A stretch of 25,685 nt of DNA from an uncultured Eubacteriales bacterium (GCA_902475455.1 CABRZO010000010.1:1-25685); one strand, 5' to 3'. Positions 1-8,099 are shown, counted from the stretch's first letter. Program-made: numbers and translations. The notes: generated by a model not told the origin, from the letters alone.

Positions 1-576
1 GTATTTGCCTGCATCTTTGGCTTACCCTGCGCTTATTCGATCGCCCGGTTTAAGCAGCGCAAACTGTCTCTGGTAGTGTTGGCGGTGCGTGTAATTCCCT
101 GTATCACTTTTTTGGTGCCCTGGTATATCATCCTGTCAAAGGTGCACCTGACCGGCACTTACTTTGCGTTGATCGGGGCGAACCTTCTGGTGTCCTTGCC
201 GCTGATCATCTGGATTTGTACGCCTTATTTTGAATCGGTACCCGCTTCCATCGAGGAGTCCGCCATGATGGACGGATGCAGCGTGTACGGGTCCTTTATG
301 CGAATCATGATCCCGTTGTCAGGTCCAGGCATCTGCACGGCCGCGATTCTGTCCTTTATTTACAGCTGGAATAATTTTATGTTCGCACTGATTCTGGGCA
401 GTGCCAACACCAAAACATTGCCCACAGCTGTATTTAATTTCATTGCGTATACTGACGTGAACTGGGGAGGCCTGATGGCGGCGACCGTAGTCATCACCCT
501 TCCGGTGATTGTGGTATCGATTGTACTGAACAAATATGTAGTCGGCGGATTGACTGCCGGAGCTGTGAAAGGATAA
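1..576 (+). CDS. Carbohydrate ABC transporter permease, MalG/UgpE type (5' truncated by window edge)
   Basis: This is the C-terminal 191 residues of an inner-membrane permease of a binding-protein-dependent sugar importer; the frame is open from base 1, so the start lies outside the window. The signature is the EAA loop that docks the ATPase: after FESVPASIEE comes SAMMDGCS and then a Phe/Ile/Pro-rich stretch ending in IPLSGPG. Hydrophobic segments lie on both sides, one before the loop and two after it, and the protein ends with the short basic tail usual for MalG-like permeases. By family knowledge it would pair with a second permease, a solute-binding protein and a shared ATPase, which should lie upstream. 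Its position directly before a sugar-acid catabolic run suggests that it imports the substrate of that run, which is inference. Substrate specificity cannot be told from this subunit. Confidence 0.93.
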   Translation, partial: VFACIFGLPCAYSIARFKQRKLSLVVLAVRVIPCITFLVPWYIILSKVHLTGTYFALIGANLLVSLPLIIWICTPYFESVPASIEESAMMDGCSVYGSFMRIMIPLSGPGICTAAILSFIYSWNNFMFALILGSANTKTLPTAVFNFIAYTDVNWGGLMAATVVITLPVIVVSIVLNKYVVGGLTAGAVKG

Positions 577-583
577 TTCCTTC

Positions 584-665
584 GGGGGAGTATGTTTGAG
601 TGAATAAGAAAGGCATCTGCGTATTTTGTGCTGACTTTTCGTTTCATACATGCTCCCCCTTTTGC
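584..665 (+). terminator. Long-looped hairpin with T-run, possible terminator after the transporter operon
   Basis: Twelve bases at 584-595 (GGGGGAGTATGT) pair with 648-659 (ACATGCTCCCCC) with one G-T wobble, and the second arm runs directly into TTTTGC. The loop is about 52 bases, far longer than in a standard intrinsic terminator. It may be a terminator or an attenuator between the transporter and the dehydratase gene. The gene start at 704 lies only about 40 bases downstream. Confidence 0.4.
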
Positions 666-703
666 ATCCGGAAATTACGAAAGTCGAAATAAGGGTGAAT
701 ACT

Positions 704-2377
704 ATGGAAAAGCGAATTTATTCCAGTCGTGATGTTTTGTCCAGACCGGACTGGTCCACAGTTCGTTCTCTGTATAAAGGAATGGGATACAGTGACTATG
801 ATCTGGATCGTCCGCTCATCGGAATTGCCAATGCCTGGAGTACCGGTACGCCGGGGCATTACAATTTGCGGGAGGTGTCCCGATTTGTCCAGCAGGGGAT
901 CCTGCAAGCCGGCGGCACACCGGTGGAGTTCGGGATCATCGGGCCCTGTGACGGCATGGGATGCGGCAATGACGGAATGCATTTTATTCTGCCGGCTCGG
1001 GATTTGATTGCCAATGAGGTGGAGAGCATCACCCGGCTCAACCATTTTGACGCTATTGTGCTGCTAGGGTCCTGTGACAAAGTGATTCCCGGCCTGTTGA
1101 TGGCGGCGGCCCGGCTGGATTTGCCGGCCCTGATTGTAAACGGAGGGCCCATGCTGGGGGGTATTGAGTTTGACGGCCACGAGTCGGATAATTCCAGCCC
1201 CATTGAGGCTTTGGGTATGCTTCAGGTGGGGCGGATGAATGAAGAAGAGTACTTAAAGCTGGAGGATGGCTGCTGTCCGGGCTGCGGATCCTGTTCGTAT
1301 CTGGGCACAGCCAACACCATGTGTGCTGTGGCGGAAGCTATGGGTATGTGTCTGCCGGGCAGTTCTATGGTGCCTGCAGTGATGGCGGAGCGCAGCCGAG
1401 TCGCCCAGCGGGCCGGCCGCCGCATTGTGGATATGGTCCGGGAAGGGCTCAGCGCCAGAAAGGTGATCAACCGGGCCAGTCTGATCAATGCGTTGCGGCT
1501 GGGAATGGCCATTGGAGGCTCCACCAATATGGCGCTCCATTTTCCGGCCATTGCCTATGAGGCGGAGTGTGAGCTGGATATGGAAACCATTGATCAGATC
1601 GCCCGTACCACGCCGCATCTGGCAAAGATCTATCCCAATGGGCTCAAAAATGTGCCGGATTTTTACCGGGCAGGCGGTGTTCCGGCGGTGATGAAGCATC
1701 TGCTGCCTTTACTGGATGCGGATCAGGTGACCTGTACCGGTACTGGATGGAAGGAAATCCTCAAAACAGTTCCTGCGGTAGAAAATGAGGTAATCCGTCC
1801 GCTGGATAACCCCTGGCACAGTTGGGGAAGTCTGGCGGTGGTCCGGGGTAACCTGGCTCCAGACAGCGGTATCACCAAACCTACCGCCATTGACCCCAGT
1901 ATGTTGTACTTCCAGGGAAAGGCTATGTGCTTTGACGGGGAGGCCGCTGCCACCGAGGCCATTGACCAGGGCAAGGTGGGTCCGGGCACCGTGGTGGTGA
2001 TCCGATACGAAGGCCCCAAGGGGGGACCGGGAATGCGGGAGATGGTTCGGATCATGAAAAAGCTGTATGGCCGGGGGTTGGCGCTGTCCACTGCCGTGGT
2101 AACAGACGGTCGATTCTCCGGAACCAACAACGGCTGTTTTGTGGGCCATGTATCTCCGGAGGCCTCGGAAGGGGGCCCCATAGCGCTTGTCCGGGATGGA
2201 GACATCATTACCATTGACATCAACGCAGGGCGGCTGGATGTGGATGTAACGGATGCGGAACTGTCCCGGCGCCGTCAGGAATGGCACAGGCCGGAGCAGC
2301 ATGTGACGGGATATCTGAATGTCTATGCCCGGTTGGCGGAGTCTGCCGACAAGGGAGCAATCATCAAGAACCGTTGA
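704..2377 (+). CDS. IlvD/Edd family sugar-acid dehydratase
   Basis: The protein of 557 residues belongs to the Fe-S dehydratase family that includes dihydroxy-acid dehydratase, 6-phosphogluconate dehydratase and aldonate dehydratases; such enzymes turn an aldonate into a 2-keto-3-deoxy acid. Visible motifs are GSCDK with PG following (Cys124, Lys126), GSCSYLGTANTM (Cys197) and DGRFSGTN near the C-terminus. The loop that carries a cluster Cys in DHAD-type enzymes (TPCN) reads TPGH here. A Cys instead stands in PCDG (Cys82), as in Edd. The ATG at 704 is chosen because AAGGGTG lies six bases upstream; the frame is open further upstream but that part has no family similarity. It is followed after 11 bases by a TIM-barrel gene, so a catabolic rather than a branched-chain amino acid role is inferred. 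The family is certain; the substrate is unknown. Confidence 0.9.
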   Translation: MEKRIYSSRDVLSRPDWSTVRSLYKGMGYSDYDLDRPLIGIANAWSTGTPGHYNLREVSRFVQQGILQAGGTPVEFGIIGPCDGMGCGNDGMHFILPARDLIANEVESITRLNHFDAIVLLGSCDKVIPGLLMAAARLDLPALIVNGGPMLGGIEFDGHESDNSSPIEALGMLQVGRMNEEEYLKLEDGCCPGCGSCSYLGTANTMCAVAEAMGMCLPGSSMVPAVMAERSRVAQRAGRRIVDMVREGLSARKVINRASLINALRLGMAIGGSTNMALHFPAIAYEAECELDMETIDQIARTTPHLAKIYPNGLKNVPDFYRAGGVPAVMKHLLPLLDADQVTCTGTGWKEILKTVPAVENEVIRPLDNPWHSWGSLAVVRGNLAPDSGITKPTAIDPSMLYFQGKAMCFDGEAAATEAIDQGKVGPGTVVVIRYEGPKGGPGMREMVRIMKKLYGRGLALSTAVVTDGRFSGTNNGCFVGHVSPEASEGGPIALVRDGDIITIDINAGRLDVDVTDAELSRRRQEWHRPEQHVTGYLNVYARLAESADKGAIIKNR

Positions 2378-2388
2378 GGTGAGGCAAG

Positions 2389-3288
2389 ATGAAATTATAT
2401 GAAAAGCTAACGCCGGCGCTGTTGGTTTCAGAGAGCTTTTACCCATTGCTGGGGGATGAGGCCAGACTGATGGATGCCATTGAGCGGGTGGTGGAGTCAG
2501 GCTTTTACACCCGGTTGGAGATCAGCGCCATGAAGACCCGTGAAGGGCAGCGGCGTTTGCGCCGGATTGCCCAACAAAATAACCTGAAAATTACCCAATG
2601 GATTACCAATGATCTCAATGAACATCAATTAAATCCGTCCTCCGTGGATGCGGATCTGCGGCGCAGGACCATTGACAAGATGGAGGAGTTGGTGGAGGTA
2701 GCGGCGGACAGTGGCGCGGACCGGGTGGCTTTTATCAGCTGTAAGGATCCCGGACCAGACCTGCGGCAGGAGGCGGCCCGAGGGCTGACAGAAGTGATGT
2801 GCACCGTGGCGGACAAGGCCATGAAGTGTGGTGGGCTTACCCTGTTGCTGGAGCCGCTGGATCGGGGTGCCCATAAGGATAACTTTATTGGCCCGACGCC
2901 GGAAGCCGTGGCTATCCTGGAGCAGGTTCATCGCAGCTGCAGCAATGTGCTCTTATCCTGGGACAGCGCCCATGTGGCCTTGAATCAGGAGAATTTATTA
3001 GAATCGCTGACTCTGGCGATGCCCTATGTGGGGCAAGTGCATTTGGCCAATGCGGTACTGGACCGGGCAGATCCCAAATTTGGCGACTGGCATATGGCAA
3101 TGGGAGAACCGGGGTTTCTGACCGGCGCTGTGGCCTATGCCATTGCCGGTTGTGCCGCGGGGCATCTGCCCCAGGGAAAAATGCTGGGGATCACCATTGA
3201 GAGCAGAAGCGAAACCGAGGCTGTCATGCTGGACAATGAGGCGAAAAACCGGAAGTTTCTACAAGAAGTGCTGGAGCGGGAGGTGTGA
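2389..3288 (+). CDS. TIM-barrel sugar isomerase/epimerase (AP-endonuclease 2 superfamily)
   Basis: This 299-residue soluble protein has the pattern of the xylose-isomerase-like TIM barrel. Acidic and histidine residues stand at the ends of successive strands: Glu155 in LLLEPLDRG, Asp192 in SWDSAHV, His218 in GQVHLAN and Glu271 in ITIESRS. In family members these four positions hold a divalent metal and catalyse aldose-ketose isomerisation or 3-epimerisation of free or phosphorylated sugars. A GAGGTGAGG ribosome site precedes the ATG. It lies 11 bases after the dehydratase, and the next gene starts within a few bases of its stop, so it is cotranscribed. Because an OtnK/OtnC pair is encoded further on, it might fill the role of the 2-oxo-tetronate isomerase OtnI, which belongs to this superfamily; an epimerase for a hexonic acid intermediate is equally possible. 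Confidence 0.82.
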   Translation: MKLYEKLTPALLVSESFYPLLGDEARLMDAIERVVESGFYTRLEISAMKTREGQRRLRRIAQQNNLKITQWITNDLNEHQLNPSSVDADLRRRTIDKMEELVEVAADSGADRVAFISCKDPGPDLRQEAARGLTEVMCTVADKAMKCGGLTLLLEPLDRGAHKDNFIGPTPEAVAILEQVHRSCSNVLLSWDSAHVALNQENLLESLTLAMPYVGQVHLANAVLDRADPKFGDWHMAMGEPGFLTGAVAYAIAGCAAGHLPQGKMLGITIESRSETEAVMLDNEAKNRKFLQEVLEREV

Positions 3289-3293
3289 ATGTG

Positions 3294-4331
3294 ATGAAGG
3301 TAAAAAAGATCCCATTGGCCAAGCTACCCTGGGTCTATGCGGTGACCACCCTGGAACTAGGGGGGAAGACCTATTGCCTGGCGGCCTCTGAGCTGGAAGG
3401 AGAGGGCGGAAGCGCCCTGTTGATCGATCCTGAGACAGGAGAGGTACATACCATCTGGGATGGGCCCGGCGGAGTGATGTCCTTGGTGCCTATCCCAGGA
3501 GAGGATGGAGCATTCCTTTCTATTGATGAGTTCTATCCAGTGTTCAAATCAGAAAAAGCCTCCATCCACAGGACTCAGTTGTCCTTCGTGAACGGAGTGC
3601 TTCAGGTGGAAAAGAAACTGCTTTGCCGTCTGCCCTTTACCCATCGAATCACGCTTCTGCAGGAAAAGGATGGCCTGTTTCTGGCGGCCGCAAGCCTTTG
3701 CTCTCATAAAGATTATGTGGAGGATTGGTCCCATCCCGGCGGAATCCACATAGGTACCTATCATTCCGATGGAGTGACGCTGACATCAATCTATCAGGGT
3801 CTCACCAAAAACCATGGCATGTATACCGAGCAGCGTCCTGATGGGGATGTGCTCTGGATTGGCGCGCAGGAAGGGATTGTGCGCTGCTGGAGACAGGACG
3901 GAGGATGGAAAACGGAGCTGGTGCTGGAAGAGGAGACCAGCGATATGTGGCTGTCCGATCTGGATGGGGACGGAGAAGCAGAAATCGCCGTCATTCAGGG
4001 ATTTCACGGAAATACCGCTTCCATCTTAAAATGGGCGGACGGCCGCCTTGAAAAGCAGGTTACAGTGCCCATCGACTTTGGCCATGTGGTCTGGACAGGG
4101 CAAGTGCTGGGCAGACCCAGCATGATCACCGCCAGCCGAGCCGGGCGCATGGAATTAGCGCTTCATACGGTGAGGGTAGAAGGGGGAACCTTCCACCTGG
4201 ACACCTCGGTGCTGGATGAGGGTACCGGAGCTACACAGATTGCGGTGGATAACCGGGGAGATTGTGTGCGCGTGTTCTGCGCCAACCATGAGACTGGAAC
4301 CGTGGATCTGTATGTGCTGAGCGAAACATGA
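3294..4331 (+). CDS. Cytosolic beta-propeller-like protein with FG-GAP/VCBS-type repeat, function unknown
   Basis: The protein has about 345 residues and is rich in short beta strands ending in small turns. One clear calcium-type loop is present, SDLDGDGEAEIAV, typical of FG-GAP or VCBS propeller blades. Other blades are weaker and are suggested only by repeated pattern (LLIDPETGEV, LWIGAQEG, QIAVDNRGD). There is no signal peptide and no membrane helix, which is odd because FG-GAP proteins are usually exported. Start choice is uncertain: GGGAGG at 3278-3283 suits GTG at 3291 or ATG at 3294, and the GTG at 3285 is too close. It lies between the isomerase and aldolase genes and is surely part of the same transcript. 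It could be an enzyme such as a lactonase or dehydratase of a sugar acid, or a substrate-binding accessory protein; I do not recognise an active site. Confidence 0.75.
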   Translation: MKVKKIPLAKLPWVYAVTTLELGGKTYCLAASELEGEGGSALLIDPETGEVHTIWDGPGGVMSLVPIPGEDGAFLSIDEFYPVFKSEKASIHRTQLSFVNGVLQVEKKLLCRLPFTHRITLLQEKDGLFLAAASLCSHKDYVEDWSHPGGIHIGTYHSDGVTLTSIYQGLTKNHGMYTEQRPDGDVLWIGAQEGIVRCWRQDGGWKTELVLEEETSDMWLSDLDGDGEAEIAVIQGFHGNTASILKWADGRLEKQVTVPIDFGHVVWTGQVLGRPSMITASRAGRMELALHTVRVEGGTFHLDTSVLDEGTGATQIAVDNRGDCVRVFCANHETGTVDLYVLSET

Positions 4332-4378
4332 TAAAGGAATTATAAACGGAATGACAATTGGAAAGAGAGGTTATTTCA

Positions 4379-5287
4379 ATGAAAGAACTGTTTGGCGTAA
4401 CTGTGGCAATGGTGACTCCCATCACAAAGGACAATCGGGTGGACCCGGAGGGCGTTGCCCAACTGACCGATATGCTGATTGAAAAAGGGGTGAATTGTCT
4501 GTACCCCTGCGGCACCACCGGTGAAATGCTCCGTCTCAGCGTGGCGGAACGGAAGTTGGTGGCGGAAACCGTGGTCAAGACCGCTGATAAGCGTGTCAAT
4601 GTGTTCGTCCACTGCGGATGCATGAATCAGGAAGATACCATTGAACTGGTGAAACATGCCCGGGACATCGGAGCCGACGGCGCTGGTGTTGTCACCCCCG
4701 AATTCTTTGGGTTGAACGATCGGGAGATGGAGGAATACTATGTGGCGGTAGCCAGCGCGGCGCCGGATTTTCCCATTTACCTTTATAACATTCCCCAGTG
4801 TGCTGCCAATGACCTGAAGGCCGATGTAGCTCAGCGGATTGCCAAACGCTGCCCCAACGTGGTGGGTATCAAATATAGTTTTGCCGATATCGTCCGCACG
4901 GTGGATTATATCAATATCAATGAGGGGAATTTCTCGGTGCTTCACGGCCATGACCGGGCCATGGTGGCCATGTTGGCCCTGGGCTGCAAGGGCACTGTCT
5001 CCGGTATCGCCGGTATCTATCCGGAGCCCTTTGTGGCTGCCTATCAGGCTTACATGGCGGGCGATCTCCAAAAGGCCCAGCAGTATCAGAAGATCTGCGT
5101 AAAGTTTGTGGATGCCCTTCGGGGAGGCAGCAACATGTCCTATTTTAAGGAGGCGCTCAAGATGCGGGGGATCAACGCCGGTTACATGCGGGCACCCCAG
5201 CTTGATCTGCCGGAGGACGAGGTTGCCGCGCTGCGCATCCAGCTCCAGGCCATCTGTGATGAGGCCGGCCTTAAGATGGAATTGTAA
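4379..5287 (+). CDS. DapA-superfamily Schiff-base aldolase (likely 2-keto-3-deoxy-sugar-acid aldolase)
   Basis: This 302-residue protein is a class I aldolase/lyase of the dihydrodipicolinate synthase and N-acetylneuraminate lyase superfamily. The pyruvate-carboxylate loop CGTTGE is followed by MLRLSVAERK. The catalytic Tyr is in YLYNIP, and the Schiff-base Lys is in VVGIKYSF. After YNIP the sequence reads QCAAND, without the Arg that true DapA uses to bind the semialdehyde carboxylate, which argues against lysine biosynthesis. Together with the upstream dehydratase it most likely cleaves a 2-keto-3-deoxy acid into pyruvate and an aldehyde, which is inference from context. ATG at 4379 has AGAGAGG eight bases upstream. 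A 47-base gap separates it from the propeller gene and 15 bases from the dehydrogenase gene. Confidence 0.87.
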   Translation: MKELFGVTVAMVTPITKDNRVDPEGVAQLTDMLIEKGVNCLYPCGTTGEMLRLSVAERKLVAETVVKTADKRVNVFVHCGCMNQEDTIELVKHARDIGADGAGVVTPEFFGLNDREMEEYYVAVASAAPDFPIYLYNIPQCAANDLKADVAQRIAKRCPNVVGIKYSFADIVRTVDYININEGNFSVLHGHDRAMVAMLALGCKGTVSGIAGIYPEPFVAAYQAYMAGDLQKAQQYQKICVKFVDALRGGSNMSYFKEALKMRGINAGYMRAPQLDLPEDEVAALRIQLQAICDEAGLKMEL

Positions 5288-5302
5288 GAGGGGAGAAGTG
5301 CT

Positions 5303-6265
5303 ATGGGAAAAATTTTGGTTTCCGCATCTCATTTCGACTCCCTGTGTAAAGAAGCGTGGGAGCTGTTGGAACAAAACGGCCATGAGGTGATTTTTGATCC
5401 GGACCGAGCGTTTCCGGCCTACAGCTTTGAAGAGCTCAAGGACATCCTTGGCGATATCGATGCGGCGATTATCGGCATGGATGAATACAACGAGGCGGTT
5501 TTTGAAATTGCGCCAAAACTCAAGGCGGTGGCCAAGTTCGGCGTCGGAGTGGACAACATTGATCTGGCTTCGGCGAAACGCCACGGTGTCAAGGCGCTGA
5601 ATGCTCCGGGCCAGAACTCAAATGCGGTGGCGGAGATGACCATGGGATTTATCATTGACCTGCTCCGGGGCATCCTGCCGCTGCACAATGAACTGGCCAA
5701 AGGGAATTGGCCCCGCCGGTTGGGGGGAGAGCTGAAGGGAAAAACAGTGGGTCTGTTGGGCTTTGGCGCCATAGCCCAGTTGGTGGCCGAGAAGCTCCAG
5801 GGCTTTGGAGTGCATATCCGTGCCTACGATTTGTTCATGAATGAGGATAGAGCCAAGGCGTTGGGTGTTCAGGTCTGCACACAGGAGGAGGTCATTACAG
5901 GCAGTGACATCGTCAGCCTTCATATCCCTGTAACCAAGGATACCTATCATATGTTCAATGATGGCGTATTGAACCAGATGAAAGACGGGGCCTATCTGAT
6001 CAACACAGCCCGGGGTGGACTGGTGGATCTGGAGGCGTTGTGCAGAGCGCTGCGGTCGGGCAAACTGGCCGGTGCCGCATTGGATGCCTTTGAGGTGGAA
6101 CCGCTGCCTGCCGGAGCGGAAATCTTCCAGAGTGGGAATGTGATCTGCACACCACATATCGGGGCAGAGACCTATGAGGCGTATCGCAATGTCAGCTTGA
6201 CGGTTTCAAAGGACATTGTAGCGGTATTGAATGGGCAAGAACCCATCCATTGGGTCAATCGCTGA
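5303..6265 (+). CDS. D-2-hydroxyacid dehydrogenase (phosphoglycerate-dehydrogenase-like)
   Basis: The 320-residue protein is a full-length NAD-dependent D-isomer-specific 2-hydroxyacid dehydrogenase. The nucleotide fold shows KTVGLLGFGAIA around residues 148-158, and the acidic residue that binds the NAD ribose is Asp176 in AYDLF. The catalytic triad is visible as Arg237 in NTARGG, Glu266 in EVEP and His285 in CTPHIG. It lacks the regulatory ACT domain of long SerA proteins. Located 15 bases after the aldolase, it is the last plus-strand gene of the first run. In context it probably oxidises or reduces a sugar-acid or aldehyde-derived hydroxyacid instead of making serine. An AGAGGGGAG ribosome site stands before ATG 5303. 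Only 31 bases separate its stop from that of the convergent regulator gene. Confidence 0.88.
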   Translation: MGKILVSASHFDSLCKEAWELLEQNGHEVIFDPDRAFPAYSFEELKDILGDIDAAIIGMDEYNEAVFEIAPKLKAVAKFGVGVDNIDLASAKRHGVKALNAPGQNSNAVAEMTMGFIIDLLRGILPLHNELAKGNWPRRLGGELKGKTVGLLGFGAIAQLVAEKLQGFGVHIRAYDLFMNEDRAKALGVQVCTQEEVITGSDIVSLHIPVTKDTYHMFNDGVLNQMKDGAYLINTARGGLVDLEALCRALRSGKLAGAALDAFEVEPLPAGAEIFQSGNVICTPHIGAETYEAYRNVSLTVSKDIVAVLNGQEPIHWVNR

Positions 6266-6296
6266 ACGACATGGGAGGAGAAGCTGGCGCCGGAGA

Positions 6297-8099
6297 TCAG
6301 GTCTTTTGTGCGTCCTCTCCTCCCAGTTTGCGCCAGAGGGTGCTTCGGCTGATGCCAAGTCGTTTGGCGGCCCTGCTGTGGTTCATACCCTCTTCTTTCA
6401 ATACCTGACGGATGATTGCCTGTTCCATCTCCGCCAGTGAGCCCCGAAACACCTGGCTCATGGCAGCGGAAGACTCCATATGTTTTTGGGATACTTCCTC
6501 CAACACCGCCTGTACCAGATCCGCCGATATGTGAAGTTCCTGGGAAGGGCTCAACAGCCGATCCATAACGGTGACAAACAGTTCCATGTTCAGAAACCAG
6601 TGGAAGTTTTGCAGCAGTGAAATTGCCTGGGGCGTGAAAACGGTGGAGGAGAGCCCGGCTTTTTCCCCTTTGCGATAGCAATAACGCGCGATCAGCTCAG
6701 GAATGTCTTCTTTTCGCTCATCCAAGGATGGAATCCGGATGGAGTGACGGCTGAGGATCTGGTACAGATGAGAACTCAACTTGCCCTCAGCGGTGAGCCG
6801 ATGTGGGTTTCCGGTACAAGTGGAGAAGATCAGAAATCTTCGCTTTAGGACAGGGTTCCTTGTGAGGGCGATGGCAAGCTTGCCCTGGAGCTCTGGGGAG
6901 AGAGCCTGAATCCCATTGAGCAGAATGGTGCAGCCGGCGTTATAGCGGTCCAATAGTTCGGAGCGAATGTAGCCGTCCCAATCCTGCATGGTAAGTGCCG
7001 CACATTCAATGAACACCAGCGGAGCGGTTGCCTGGGAACTGCTGCGGGAAAAGTAGTGGGCCAGCTCCACCTGCTCGGTACCCGGATCGCCCCAGATCAG
7101 GACAATGTCGTTGTGGGTGTGCAGGAAATTGGCCAAGGCCGTGACTTGCTTGGAAAAAGCTGTCTGAGGCCGGAAAAAGAGGAAGGGATCGGTGGGAGCA
7201 CCGCTTTCCACCCGAATAGCGTGGGATTCCTGCATGGTGTCGTCCAAAGGCGTAATGCTGATCAGAGAGTAGGAGTGCCGAGAACCGACCATTTGAGCGG
7301 AAACCAAATTGTAGTATCGGGCGCCGATTTTGTAGATGCGGGTGGTCTGCTCACTCAGAAGAGATTTTTTCGGATCTTCCAGGCGGATTTGCCGCAAAAG
7401 AGGATACAGATCAAGCTGTCTGGCTTTTTCGTTGGAAAAGACGATGATGGATTGATCGTTTAAAACCAGAAGGGCACTTTCCGATAAGTCTGAGACCTTA
7501 CGGGCCAGATTGAGCTCGCGGCGGAGCTGCCAGGTATCCTCGGCATATCGTGCTACTCTGGAAAGTGCGTCCTTCACGGACGTGGAGGTAGAGGGAATGG
7601 TTATAAAATCCATCCCCAGAGATTGGGCGGTTCGGACAGCGCCAATATCACCGACAATCAGATCCAGCCCCTTTTCTTTCAGCTGCTGGATTCCGGGCAG
7701 CAGCTCGTGCTCCTGAAGGGGGACAAACTCGATGGCGTCCTCATATTGCAGAGCCTGCCACAGGGATTGGACCTGGTGCACTGTGCTTTCGTGCCCAACC
7801 ACGGCAAAGGGGCGCTTCAGGGCGATGGCCCACTCCAGGGCGCTCATGATCTCCGAACTGGAAAACTGGATGGAGATGACGGGGATTGGCAACACCTCCC
7901 GCAGAGCATGGGCCATGCCACCTCGGGATAGGATGACTTCAAAAATATCCAACGGAGTGGTACGGGCGTAGGCGACAACCTCATCCAGCGTCCCTGTGAC
8001 GGCTTCAATGGTCAGGTCGGGAAACAGCTTGACCTCTTTGCGGATCAGCCGTTGCAGGTGTTCGCTGGGCATGGCGGAAAGCATATGGATCTTGCTCAA
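6297..8099 (-). CDS. PrpR-like transcriptional regulator with degenerate sigma-54-activator AAA+ module
   Basis: The product has 600 residues. Residues 1 to about 190 resemble the PrpR N-terminal sensor domain (LSRGGMAHALRE, then VISIQFSSSE). Residues about 205-290 look PAS-like. Residues about 310-540 align with a sigma-54 activator ATPase, and 555-592 form a Fis-type helix-turn-helix (HSRAAKRLGISRSTLWRKL). The ATPase is damaged at key sites: the P-loop reads GDPGTEQVE (337-345) without the Lys, the Walker B segment reads TILLNGI (391-397) without Asp-Glu, and the GAFTGA loop that touches sigma-54 is absent. IPSLDERKEDIPEL is well kept. The start is TTG at 8099 with AAGAG ten bases before it; an in-frame ATG at 8123 is followed by a stop. 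It probably controls both flanking runs as a sigma-70-type regulator sensing a pathway acid. Confidence 0.88.
   Translation of the reverse strand: MSKIHMLSAMPSEHLQRLIRKEVKLFPDLTIEAVTGTLDEVVAYARTTPLDIFEVILSRGGMAHALREVLPIPVISIQFSSSEIMSALEWAIALKRPFAVVGHESTVHQVQSLWQALQYEDAIEFVPLQEHELLPGIQQLKEKGLDLIVGDIGAVRTAQSLGMDFITIPSTSTSVKDALSRVARYAEDTWQLRRELNLARKVSDLSESALLVLNDQSIIVFSNEKARQLDLYPLLRQIRLEDPKKSLLSEQTTRIYKIGARYYNLVSAQMVGSRHSYSLISITPLDDTMQESHAIRVESGAPTDPFLFFRPQTAFSKQVTALANFLHTHNDIVLIWGDPGTEQVELAHYFSRSSSQATAPLVFIECAALTMQDWDGYIRSELLDRYNAGCTILLNGIQALSPELQGKLAIALTRNPVLKRRFLIFSTCTGNPHRLTAEGKLSSHLYQILSRHSIRIPSLDERKEDIPELIARYCYRKGEKAGLSSTVFTPQAISLLQNFHWFLNMELFVTVMDRLLSPSQELHISADLVQAVLEEVSQKHMESSAAMSQVFRGSLAEMEQAIIRQVLKEEGMNHSRAAKRLGISRSTLWRKLGGEDAQKT

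Noticed and set aside
651..666. A sigma-54-like promoter (TGC...TTGCA) before the dehydratase
   Set aside because: The -12 part fits, but the invariant GG of the -24 box reads GC, and the bases are part of the hairpin arm. The local regulator also lacks GAFTGA.
704..2377. Calling the dehydratase ilvD of branched-chain amino acid synthesis
   Set aside because: The cysteine pattern differs and no other ilv or leu gene is near; all neighbours are sugar-acid genes.
5303..6265. Calling the dehydrogenase serA
   Set aside because: Motifs fit the broad family, but there is no ACT domain and no serC or serB nearby; the operon context is catabolic.
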